In this document: piece by piece, positions 1 to 9,678 of the stretch
Layout: each line of letters begins with the position of its first letter
How positions within the stretch are numbered: the first letter of the stretch is position 1
NCBI RefSeq assembly: GCF_042453785.1
Contig: NC_091675.1
Span: 4,910,501-4,974,500 of the forward strand
Source of the DNA: Malus domestica
Lineage: Eukaryota; Streptophyta; Magnoliopsida; Rosales; Rosaceae
Direction of reading: 5' to 3'
Length of the DNA: 64,000 bases
The notes under the pieces: model-generated
Database searches by the model: none
What the model was told of the DNA's origin: nothing
What the model saw: the letters and a program-made list of their open reading frames with translations, nothing else
Position numbers and translations under genes: made by a program

Positions 1-614
1 CGAGATTCGGAGGGCGGTGCCTCTTCGATTTTGGAGCAAGCAATCTTGTTGGGAGTGTTTTCTCGAATGTGAGTAAAGGTTGGGCATGTTTGCTAGTCTA
101 CCTTGCCACGAAGCACAAAGGTTGACACACAGGGACTTTCCAATTATCCAGCAGTGGTACTGTTCCTTTACCCTCTCTTCGATTTTTGAGAAAGTAATCA
201 TGTTGGGAGTTTGGCTCTCGAGATTCGGAGGGCGGTGCCTCTTCGATTTTGGAGCAAGCAATCTTGTTGGGAGTGTTTTCTCGAATGTGAGTACAGGTTG
301 GGCATGTTTGCTAGTCTACCTTGCCACGAAGCACAGAGGTTGACACACCGGGACTTTCCAATTATCCAGCAGTGGTACTGTTCCTTTACCCTTTCTTCGA
401 TTTTTGAGAAAGTAATCATGTTGGGAGTTTGGCTCTCGAGATTCGGAGGGCGGTGCCTCTTCGATTTTGGAGCAAGCAATCTTGTTGGGAGTGTTTTCTC
501 GAATGTGAGTACAGGTTGGGCATGTTTGCTAGTCTACCTTGCCACGAAGCACAGAGGTTGACACACCGGGACTTTCCAATTATCCAGCAGTGGTACTGTT
601 CCTTTACCCTTGTG
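1..614. repeat. 218-bp tandem repeat, about 2.8 copies
   Basis: Units start at 1, 219 and 437 with CGAGATTCGGAGGGCGGTGC and differ by only a few bases. The third unit breaks off at about 610. The complete element at 29.5-29.8 kb holds a single diverged equivalent, so the array expanded in this copy. It lies upstream of the accessory ORF. Confidence 0.9.
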
Positions 615-932
615 GGTAATAATATGGTAGCTAGACCTTCAAAATTTATGTGTTTAAACTTTGTTAGTGTTGTTTCTTTGTAATTCTTTTACCCTTCTTG
701 GTCAGAGCGATGTAGTGGGAGCTGCAAGCTTCACGTGTCTCAACTTTGTCAGAGAACTTTGGCAAAGTTATCTGTGGTACCCATGAGCTACTGTTGCGTG
801 TGGGAAGTGGGTGATTGAACAGTGCGATTCATGTGCTTTCTACTTCGTCAGAAATCTTCGACAGAATGCCCATAATTTCCGCAAAGCTGAGTGTGCGTGT
901 GACAGGTGCTGACAAGGCTGGGAAAGTAGGTG

Positions 933-1160
933 CCTCTTCGATTTCTGAGATCGGCCCTCGTGGTCTCTGAGCAGCCCAGCTTTTGTGAAAGCAAGCCTCT
1001 TCGATTTCTGAGATTGGCCTTCGTGGTCTTTGAGCAGCCCAGCTTTTGAGAAACCAAACGCCTCTTCGATTTCTGAGATCGACCCTCGTGGTCTCTGAGC
1101 AGCCCAACTTTTGAGAAAGCAAACGCCTCTTCGATTTCTGAGCAAGCGCCTCTTCGATTT
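933..1160. repeat. 65-bp tandem repeat upstream of accessory ORF
   Basis: Units beginning CCTCTTCGATTTCTGAGATC start at 933, 996, 1061 and 1126, so spacing is 63, 65 and 65 bp, with a last partial unit. The same array lies at 30006-30216 in the second copy, again about 150 bp before the accessory ORF start. Conserved position suggests a regulatory role (inference). Confidence 0.85.
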
Positions 1161-1303
1161 CTGAAGCTTCGTCGAGTGCAGATTTTTATAGGGGCTGACA
1201 TTAAGTTCCAAAGCACACTTGAATATCCACCAGTAGAAGCTCCATTCTTGCACTTCTAAGATCTTGATTTGTCCGACCTCTTCTCTCTTCAACACCTTTG
1301 AAA

Positions 1304-1978
1304 ATGTCTGGCCCCTCCGACCGTCGTTTTGACTTGAACCTTGTTGAAGAGGCAGCCCCGCCTTCTCCAGACAACATATGGTGCCCATCCTTCGTCTCCC
1401 CTACTGGTCCTCTTACCGTTGGGGATTCCGTGATGAAGAATGATATGACCGCTGCGGTAGTGGCCAGGAACCTTCTCACTCCCAAAGATAACAGACTACT
1501 TTCCAAACGGTCTGATGAGTTGGCTGTTAAGGATTCTCTGGCTCTCAGTGTTCAATGTGCAGGTTCTGTGTCTAATATGGCCCAACGCCTATTTGCTCGA
1601 ACCCGCCAAGTTGAATCATTGGCGGCTGAAGTGATGAGTCTCAAACAAGAGATTAGAGGGCTCAAGCATGAGAATAAACAGTTGCACCGGCTCGCACATG
1701 ACTATGCTACAAACATGAAGAGGAAGCTTGACCAGATGAAAGAATCTGATGGTCAGGTTTTACTTGATCATCAGAGATTTGTGGGTTTGTTCCAAAGGCA
1801 TTTATTGCCTTCATCTTCTGGGGCTGTACCGCGTAATGAAGCTCCAAATGATCAACCTCTGATGCCTCCTCCTTCTAGGGTTTTGTCCAGTACTGAGGCT
1901 CCGAATGATCCCCCTCCGGTGCCTTCTCTTTCTGGGGCTCTACCGACTGCTGAGACTTCTCCTAAGCAACCTTTGTGA
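1304..1978 (+). CDS. Antisense accessory protein of a Tat-like retroelement (copy 1)
   Basis: A 224-aa ORF beginning MSGPSDRRFDLNL. The first ATG is at 1304; an upstream TTG at 1298 is not a credible start. The N-terminus has FDLNL, which resembles an EAR repression motif (DLNxL/LxLxL). Residues about 100-148 (VESLAAEVMSLKQEIRGLKH region) form a heptad-like coiled coil rich in K and E. The C-terminal 55 residues are Pro/Ser-rich with degenerate repeats. It runs opposite to the sense strand of its element and is repeated at 30356-31030. Residues 32-150 are identical in the two copies despite 16 silent changes. No known enzyme domain is recognised. Extra ORFs, some antisense, are known in plant Tat-lineage elements (for example Grande), but the function here is unknown. 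Confidence 0.75.
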   Translation: MSGPSDRRFDLNLVEEAAPPSPDNIWCPSFVSPTGPLTVGDSVMKNDMTAAVVARNLLTPKDNRLLSKRSDELAVKDSLALSVQCAGSVSNMAQRLFARTRQVESLAAEVMSLKQEIRGLKHENKQLHRLAHDYATNMKRKLDQMKESDGQVLLDHQRFVGLFQRHLLPSSSGAVPRNEAPNDQPLMPPPSRVLSSTEAPNDPPPVPSLSGALPTAETSPKQPL

Positions 1979-2238
1979 AGGCTCCTTCTTGTTTGTTTAA
2001 TTTGACTCCAGTATATGTACATATTTGTAACTTATCGGGGATATCAATAAATAAGCTTTCCTTCATTTCAACGTATTGTGTTAAATACACCAAAGCCTTC
2101 TTCGCTAAGTTCTTTGAATTTTCTTTTGTTGAAGCTTGTATGTTGAAGCTTTGTGAGTGGAGCATATAGGTTGAGGTAGTGTTCCCTTAATTTCCCGAAT
2201 GAGGAAAACTTCTCGGTTGGAGACTTGGAAAATCCAAG

Positions 2239-5200
2239 TCACTGAGTGTGATCGGCTATATGAATCTTAGAACGCCATTGTGTTCTGTCCTGTGTCATGT
2301 CCTCCGTTAGATCCAAGTACTCTAAGTCTTTTCTTAGGGTATCTTCCAAAGTTTTCCTAGGTCTTCCTCTGCCCCTTCGGCCCTGAACCTCTGTCCCATA
2401 GTCGCATCTTCTAATCGGAGCGTCAGTAGGCCTTCTTTGCACATGTCCAAACCACCGTAACCGATTTTCTCTCATATTTCCTTCAATTTCGGCTACTCCT
2501 ACTTTACCCCGGATATCCTCATTCCTAATCTTATCCTTTCTCGTGTGCCCACACATCCAACGAAGCATCCTCATCTCCGCTACACCCATTTTGTGTACGT
2601 GTTGATGCTTCACCACCCAACATTCTGTGCCATACAGCATCGCCGGCCTTATTGCCGTCCTATAAAATTTTCCCTTGAGCTTCAGTGGCATACGACGGTC
2701 ACACAACACGCCGGATGCACTCTTCCACTTCATCCATCCAGCTTGTATTATATGGTTGAGATCTCCATCTAATTCTCCGTTCTTTTGCAAGATAGATCCT
2801 AGGTAACGAAAACGGTCGCTCTTTGGTATTTCTTGATCTCCGATCCTCACCCCTAACTCATTTTGGCCTCCATTTGCACTGAACTTGCACTCCATATATT
2901 CTGTCTTTGATCGGCTTAGGCGAAGACCTTTAGATTCCAACACTTCTCTCCAAAGGTTAAGCTTTGCATTTACCCCTTCCTGAGTTTCATCTATCAACAC
3001 TATATCGTCTGCGAAAAGCATACACCAAGGAATATCACCTTGAATATGTCCTGTTAACTCATCCATTACCAACGCAAAAAGGTAAGGACTTAAGGATGAG
3101 CCTTGATGTAATCCTACAGTTATGGGAAAGCTTTCGGTTTGTCCTTCATGAGTTCTTACGGCAGTCTTTGCTCCTTCATACATATCCTGTATAGCTTGGA
3201 TATATGCTACTCGTACTCCTTTCTTCTCTAAAATCCTCCAAAGAATGTCTCTTGGGACCCTATCATACGCTTTTTCCAAATCTATAAAGACCATGTGTAA
3301 ATCCTTTTTCCCATCTCTATATCTTTCCATCAATCTTCGTAAGAGATAGATTGCCTCCATGGTTGAGCGCCCTGGCATGAACCCGAATTGGTTGTCCGAA
3401 ACCCGTGTCTCTTGCCTCAATCTATGCTCAATGACTCTCTCCCAGAGCTTCATTGTATGACTCATTAGCTTAATACCCCTATAGTTCATGCAATTTTGTA
3501 CATCGCCCTTATTCTTGTAGATAGGCACCAAAGTGCTCTTTCGCCACTCATTCGGCATCTTCTTCGTTTTCAAAATCCTATTGAAAAGGTTAGTGAGCCA
3601 TGTTATACCTGTCTCTCCCAAAACTTTCCACACTTCGATTGGTATATCGTCTGGGCCTACTGCTTTTCTATGCTTCATCTTCTTCAAAGCTACACCCACT
3701 TCTTCCTTCCGGATTCTATGATAAAAAGAGTAGTTTCTACACTCTTCTGAGTTACTCAACTCCCCTAAAGAAGCACTCCTTTCATGTCCTTCATTGAAAA
3801 GATTATGAAAATAACCTTTCCATCTGTCTTTAACCGCGTTCTCTGTAGCAAGAACCTTTCCATCCTCATCCTTGATGCACCTCACTTGGTTTAGGTCCAT
3901 TGTCTTCTTGTCCCTTGCTCTAGCTAGTTTATAGATATCCAACTCTCCTTCTTTGGTATCTAGTCGCTTATACATATCGTCATAAGCCGCTAACTTAGCT
4001 TATCTCACAGCTTTCTTCGCCTCTTGCTTCGCTTTTCTATACCTTTCACCATTTTCATCGGTCCTATCCTTGTATAAGGCTTTACAACATTCCTTCTTAG
4101 CCTTCACCTTTGCTTGTACCTCCTCATTCCACCACCAAGATTCCTTTTGGTGTGGGGCAAAGCCCTTGGACTCTCCTAATACCTCTTTTGCTACTTTTCG
4201 GATACAACTAGCCATGGAATCCCACATTTGGTTAGCTTCCCCCTCTCTATCCCACACACACTGGGTGATTACTTTCTCTTTGAAAATGGCTTGTTTTTCT
4301 TCTTTTAGATTCCACCATCTAGTCCTTGGGCACTTCCAAGTCTTGTTCTTTTTTCTCACTCTTTTGATATGTACATCCATCACCAACAAGCGATGTTGAT
4401 TAGCCACGCTCTCTCCTGGTATAACTTTGCAATCCTTACAAGTTATACGATCCCCTTTCCTCATTAGAAGAAAATCTATTTGTGTTTTTGACGACCCACT
4501 CTTGTAGGTGATCACATGTTCTTCTCTCTTCTTAAAGAAGGTGTTGGCTAAGAAGAGATCATATGCCATTGCAAAATCCAAGATAGCTTCCCCATCCTCG
4601 TTTCTCTCCCCAAAACCATGGCCACCATGAAAACCTCCATAGTTGCATGTCTCCCTGCCCACGTGTCCATTTAAATCTCCTCCTATAAATAACTTCTCCG
4701 TCTGAGCAATTCCTTGCACCAAGTCTCCAAGGTCTTCCCAAAATTTCTCCTTCGAACTCGTATCCAACCCTACTTGAGGTGCGTACGCACTAATCACATT
4801 GATAAGTTCTTGTCCTATTACAATCTTGATTGCCATGATTCTATCTCCTACCCTCTTGACATCTACAACATCTTGTGTCAAGGTCTTGTCCACGATGATG
4901 CCAACACCGTTTCTCGTTCTATTTGTGCCCGAATACCATAGTTTAAACCCTGAGTTTTCTAGATCATTTGCCTTACTACCAACCCACTTAGTTTCTTGTA
5001 GGCACATAATATTTATCCTTCTCCTCACCATAACTTCTACTACTTCCATAGATTTTCCCGTCAAGGTTCCTATATTCCACGTTCCTAAACGCATTTTGCT
5101 CTCTTGAACTCTACCCTTCTGTCCTAGCTTCTTCACCCTTCCCCGTCTAATAGGATCAAAGTACTTCTTTTGTGTGTCCCGTGTAAAGTTGATAGGAGCA

Positions 5201-5397
5201 TATGCTCCCAAACAACTTTGAGTGGAGTCGTTCGAAAAGAAGTTTCTATAGCCCCCTTGCTCATTTAACACTGCATCCGGGTGCCGATGGAGATACAGCG
5301 ACCCTTGCTCACTTATCACTGTGCTCAGGCCACACAGCGCGCCACTTACGGGTGACGCCCTAGCTTTAGCGCGATTTCGTTCTGGATTCATTTTCAT
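2239..5397 (-). pseudogene. LINE polyprotein: APE endonuclease plus reverse transcriptase, one in-frame stop
   Basis: One reading frame of 1,053 codons is interrupted only by TAA at 4000-4002, apparently a G-to-T change of a GAA codon. The upstream half has APE-type endonuclease motifs: WNIGTL, LQETKW, SAYAPQ, GGDLNGHVG and NQHRLL. The downstream half has reverse transcriptase motifs: [26 protein letters not shown] and the catalytic FADD. The C-terminal part has a Cys/His/Trp-rich region ([14 protein letters not shown] to [12 protein letters not shown]). Frame and catalytic residues are otherwise intact, so the copy is young or only recently inactivated. The last codons appear to run into flanking DNA. 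Confidence 0.88.
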
Positions 5398-5520
5398 AAG
5401 GATTCGACGTGATCATGGAATGCCGGCTGTCGACTACCTGACGCCCTCCCCCTCATCCTTTATCCGGGCTTGGGACCGGCAATGTAAGATAAACTTACAC
5501 GGCGGAGAAAAACAACAACA
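2247..5520 (-). mobile_element. RTE-type non-LTR retrotransposon (LINE)
   Basis: About 3.3 kb, read on the minus strand from a 5' leader at about 5400-5520 through endonuclease and reverse transcriptase to a 3' end at about 2247. The domain order (APE endonuclease, then RT, with no RNase H or gag-like ORF1) fits the plant RTE clade, whose endonucleases are often misannotated as craniofacial development protein 2-like. The 3' tail ends abruptly against Tat-like DNA with no obvious short-repeat tail, so the end looks truncated or rearranged. No target duplication was found. Confidence 0.85.
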
Positions 5521-5699
5521 AAAGTGACATACGGAAATTTAAAAAAAAATCATCATATAACTAGAAATTCAAGGAGCTGTCTCCAATGCAATCATCATGA
5601 AATCAATCACAATGAAACAACTTGAAGTTACAATAACGAAAAAGCTAAAATATAAACTAAAACAAAGTCCAACTATCATTCCGTATCCTCTACAGACTG

Positions 5700-6478
5700 T
5701 CAAACTGGGAGGTAATAAGTATCGAGCTGCCAATACTTTTGTTTGACACCTTCCCAAACTTGTTCTCCTAAACAATCCTTAACAGGCAATGGAATGAACT
5801 GTGTAGAATAACCCAAATTCTGAAGCTCTAGTGAAACCAAGTGACAGCAAACGACATGGAAGAACGCATTACCTCCGCAAGGGCCATTGAAGAACGAATA
5901 GATCCCGCTTGGCTTCAATAACTTGGGAAGATGCTGGTGGAACTCTCTCAAGTCTTCCTAGTACTCTCCGTAGGTGTCAAAGAAAATCCCTGCACAAATG
6001 AACCCAACAGTTCATAAATTCACACAAATTGAAGCTTAAATAGCCAATTGAATTAGCTCATTTCTTCTTCAGCCACCATCATAAGATTTAAGCTGAGGTA
6101 GCACATCCTGCCATCGACCGAATATTATGTTCACATTATCCTTCTGCGCCCAACCGGTTTGAATCATACGCTGATGAACCTCCGGGTGAGCCTCAACGAT
6201 GGTTTGGTATGCGAAGCCGGGGAGTATTTCTGAGTGGCTGTATCCACAAGCCCCATTCCGAATCCAATATTCAACACATGGCCACCTCCGGAACAAACCG
6301 CTTTCGCGTGTGCCTCCATTAACGGATGCTCCCAGGCCATCATCACCGCCTTACAATTCGAGTCCATCAGCTTATCCTCACTAAAGCTAACTCTGTCTTC
6401 CAAATAATCGCCATCGCTATCCTCGTCCTTCTTCTCCCTCCTCGCAATCGTTCCGAGTACCAATTCAGCTTGAATGCC
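5700..6478 (-). pseudogene. Arginine N-methyltransferase 2-like pseudogene
   Basis: On the minus strand, the exon from about 6478 reads GIQAELVLGTIARREKK, then a SAM-binding motif VLNIGFGMGLVDTA. The expected SHTIVEAHPEV is broken by a 5-bp insertion (AAACC, around 6201-6205) that shifts the frame. After a short intron (about 5989-6070) the next exon reads IFFDTYGEY, then TAG in place of a Tyr codon, then EDLREFHQHLPKLLKPSG to YLPV and a stop at 5700. The order matches plant RMT2-type (guanidinoacetate-methyltransferase-like) proteins. With one frameshift and one nonsense codon the copy cannot make the full enzyme. Retention of an intron argues against retroposition. An upstream N-terminal region was not found. 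Confidence 0.75.
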
Positions 6479-6807
6479 TAATATTCAACTCACATTAGAC
6501 TTGTAAACGGGTCGTTTACTGGGTTTGCGCGCCTTCACCCAAATGCTCTCACTGTACAGTGTTGGTCAAAACCCTGGTCAATGTTCATAAGGCAGCATTT
6601 GTGCCTTTCTCATCCAACAAAATTTGAACTTCCAATTTTAACCCTCAAAACTTCAAAATGAGAGATTTTTAAGTATGCTCGGAACACAGAACAATGGACC
6701 ACATATAATTACACAAGTGATTAAACAAAAAAAATTTCAAGTGTCCCACAATTTGTATAATTAATTGTGGTGTACCGAACCATCTTTTAAACATATTGAA
6801 AAATCTA

Positions 6808-8132
6808 GAGTAAATTACATAGTAGCCCCTCAGGTTTGAGGTCAATTACAACCCCATACAACAACTTTAAAACATTTCACTTTCATACATCCAGTACCAT
6901 TTTATTTCAAAATAACACATACGTTAGATTTTCCATCCACTAGTCTGTTAAATGCTGACGTGGTTGCCACATTTGTGCTAATGTGGCTGCCACGTGGTAA
7001 AAAAAATAATTTTTTATTAATTAAAAATATTATAATATAACCCTATTAAAAAAATTTAAAAAAAAAAAAAAAAACCCTCAACCTTCTTCTTCCCCGCTCC
7101 CATATTCCCCCAACCTATACCCCACCGAAACCCCATCTCCTTCATCTTCCCAATCCGTCCTCCCTCCCTATAACCCAAATCCAAAACCACTCCCACCCAT
7201 CCTCCACCTCCTTCGCGCACCCATCTTCCCATCTCCCCCACCCCCACCCAAGCCCAACCTGCAACCCAGAAAGAAAAAAGAGAGAAAATAAAAAACCCCA
7301 CATCTTCATCTTCCCTGCAACGCACCCCCTTTCTCCTCCTTCTCGTCTTCCCCAAACCCACCGTGCACCCATCCTCCACCTCCTCCTCCGCACCCAGTAT
7401 CTGCAACCCAGAAAAGAAAAGGTGAAAAAAAAACCCATCTCGTCGGAGAGGGGGATTTAACGAGAGTGGGTCGTCGGGGGGGGGGGGGGGTTGGGATTTG
7501 ACGGGAGTGGGTCGTCGGGGGAAGGGGGATTTAACGGGAGTGGGTCGTCGGGGGGGGGTTGGGATTTGACGGGAGTGGGTCGTCGGGGGAAGGGGGATTT
7601 AACGGAAGTGGGTCATCGGGGGAAGGAGGATTTAACGGGAGTGGGTCGTCGGGGGGTGAGGGTGGGATTTGAAGGGAGTGGGTCGTCGGGGGAAGGGGGA
7701 TTTAACGGGAGTGGGTCGTCGGGGAGGGGGTGGGATTTGACGGGAGTGGGTCGTCGGGGGGAAGGGGGATTTGACGGGAATGGTTCGTTGGGGGGTGGGG
7801 GGGGGAGGAGGTTGCTGCGCTGGGTTTCTGGGGAGATTAATGGGGAGGTGGGTTTGGGATTAATTGGTTTCTGGTTTTGGGGGTTGCGGGTAAAACTTTC
7901 AGGTTATTTATTTATTATATTTAAAAGATTAGATTTAAAAAAAAAAATTAAAAAATTATTTTTTGTCACGTGGCAGCCACGTCAGCATTTAACAGACTAA
8001 TGGATGAAAAATCTAACGGAGGTGTTATTTTGAAATAAAATGGTACTGGATGTATGAAAGTGAAATGTTTTAAAGTTGTTGTATGTGATTGTAATTGACC
8101 TCAAACCTGAGGGGCTACTATGTAATTTACTA
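6808..8132. mobile_element. Non-autonomous Mutator-like element with ~190-bp terminal inverted repeats
   Basis: The left end GAGTAAATTACATAGTAGCC (6808) and the reverse complement of the right end (to 8132) match for about 190 bp through the CCACGTCAGCATTTAACAGA region. The flanks carry a 9-bp repeat AAAAATCTA (6799-6807 and 8133-8141), the size typical of Mutator superfamily duplications. The interior has no transposase, only a C-rich stretch (7070-7400) and a G-rich minisatellite. Family assignment rests on TIR length and duplication size. Confidence 0.75.
7440..7805 (+). repeat. G-rich minisatellite inside the Mutator-like element
   Basis: Repeats of the form GGGATTTAACGGGAGTGGGTCGTCGGGGG, alternating TTAACGG and TTTGACGG variants, give a higher-order unit of roughly 70 bp. 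The plus strand holds many closely spaced runs of three or more G, including a run of 16 or more near 7478. It is therefore a dense candidate for G-quadruplex formation. Open frames through it (Gly/Ser-rich) are repeat artefacts. Confidence 0.85.
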
Positions 8133-8411
8133 AAAAATCTATCATTCAAAAAGACTATTGGCTAAAAATAGATAAAAAAAATTTAAATATCAATATTCAA
8201 GTGGGCACTCCACTTATCATAAATAAATAAAGAAACACAAAAAAAAAAAAAAAAAAATTCGTCTCTTATTTAATTCAGCAGTTGGAAGCTACAATTGGAA
8301 ACTACAATTTTGCTGGGTAGAGAGAGCATCAATGGGGGTGGAAAACAAGTGGACCGTTAATAAATGTTTGGTGAAAATATAAGCATACTCTAAATGTAGA
8401 AGAAGAAGAAG

Positions 8412-8600
8412 CTACAAAGGCGGGCAGCAAACACTACACATTACAAACAACATTCCCTCCAACGAAAGATCAAAAATAAGATATGGATGTTCTTCAAACC
8501 AAGTACAATTATGGCCAAAATGAAGAGCACAGTAAGCTAGGCGGCAGGCAACCTCATTTACTTGACAATGCACGTGGGTACAAGGCGGAGCAGATGTTTC
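8412..8600 (-). pseudogene. RNase-H-like (RVT_3) domain fragment
   Basis: The minus-strand frame contains HVHCQVNEVACRLAYCAL followed by WFEEHPYLIFDLSLEGM. This resembles the C-terminal part of plant RNase-H-like RVT_3 domains (a ..R..N.VAH.LA.. block and a W.E.PP..I.DLL tail), which descend from non-LTR retrotransposons. The usual VAH histidine is replaced by Cys and no catalytic N-terminal half is visible. This is a weak match from pattern alone. Confidence 0.4.
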
Positions 8601-9402
8601 ATACTTTAACTGTGAAGGTTTCGTTATGTTGAAGCGCATGACAAGTTGACACACGCTAATACCATTAAGTTCTATTTTAGAAATGCCACCCTGATTATTT
8701 TGTTCATCTATTATGTTTGGTTTATTCAATAAAAAATCATAAATAAACAAAAGTGTGCATTAAGAGAAAATTAATATACGAAAATCACTTCTCATCTATT
8801 TACACTGACATTAAGTTTGTAGTATACAAATTCAACTCACATTCAATTAGACATTAGGCTTAAGCGAAGCAATTTGTACAACTAGTAAAACAAAAACAAC
8901 GTTAAGACTAATCACCTATATAGCATGTAAAGTATCGTATACATTGATACGTGTAAAATTCACAATGCATTAATAGTCATAAATTAGAACCAACCTACTC
9001 AAACACGGACAACTCATTGTTGTTTTTTAAGTAGAAAAGAATGAATTCAATTCAAGTCCTTATAAAATCATTCTTCAATAGAAAAATGGGCAAGGAAAAC
9101 GATTTGAGAGAAAAAGGAAATAGTCAATAAAATTGTCAAACTATAGAAGTAGGAATCATAAACGCCAAGGCAGTCGTCGATGGAACACAATCCACGGACG
9201 CGGTGGCGCATCACCATCGCCATCCAATCGACCAATTTTGACCCCTCTCCAAAACTCTGCTGAACTGCATCAAACGACATCGTCCTGGGATTTCTAGAAA
9301 CTCCAATTATTCGCGGAGTTTCCCATAAACCCGCGACAGTCCTCAGCATTTTATAAAAAATACAAAAAATCGTTGTTTATATATTCGCACCTTCTTATTT
9401 AA

Positions 9403-9405
<3 letters not shown>

Positions 9406-9435
<30 letters not shown>
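9406..9435. repeat. CT microsatellite upstream of syntaxin-like gene
   Basis: About fifteen CT dinucleotides lie roughly 245 bp before the start codon. Pyrimidine tracts of this type are common in plant 5' leaders. Confidence 0.9.
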
Positions 9436-9438
<3 letters not shown>

Positions 9439-9678
9439 CCAACCCAAATCTTGTCACCTGCAAATCCAAATTGCATCGCTGAAATAACGGAATCTCTCCT
9501 TACCCAATTTGTCCTTTTACCCTCTTTGTCTATTTCTCATTTCTATATGCTTCCACTGTCAATTTTGCACTCGAATTCGTTTCTTATTTAATCATTGATC
9601 GAGCTAGGGTTCATTTGTATTGTTTGAATAACACAAATTTGGCTGGTAATTTGTTTGTAAATTTGGGGTGATTAACTA

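Larger units (their letters stand above)
1..2246 (-). mobile_element. Partial Tat-like Ty3/gypsy element (cut by window edge)
   Basis: The stretch aligns by eye with about 29500-31300 of the complete element at 27602-37089. The shared order is Ser/Leu-rich repeat DNA, a 65-bp repeat array, the accessory ORF, an AT-rich tail, and a CCCGA(A/G)TGAGGAAAACTTCTCGG block. Similarity ends at about 2246, where a LINE abuts through a CACTGAGT microhomology. By analogy with the complete copy the element's sense strand is minus. No LTR or pol is inside the window. The sequence after the LINE (from 5521) does not resume the element, so this is a rearranged junction and not a clean insertion. Confidence 0.75.
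8142..9678. other. AT-rich intergenic DNA and 5' region of the syntaxin-like gene
   Basis: Apart from the RNase-H-like fragment, an A-run at 8239-8258 and a CT microsatellite at 9406-9435, no gene is recognised here. The CT tract and pyrimidine-rich DNA just before 9679 fit a 5' UTR or core-promoter region of the downstream gene. Confidence 0.4.

Noticed and set aside
829-1388. Minus-strand open frames rich in Arg, Ser, Glu and Lys over the 65-bp repeats
   Set aside because: The period of the repeat keeps frames open by chance; several frames are open at once and the product is a repeated peptide with no domain.
7056-8000. Trp/Gly-rich and Gly/Ser-rich frames in the Mutator-like element
   Set aside because: They are translations of C-rich/G-rich minisatellite DNA without a domain.
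9068-9349. 93-codon minus-strand frame upstream of the syntaxin-like gene
   Set aside because: No recognised motif, no splice partners and no second copy to compare; a divergent first exon is possible but unsupported.
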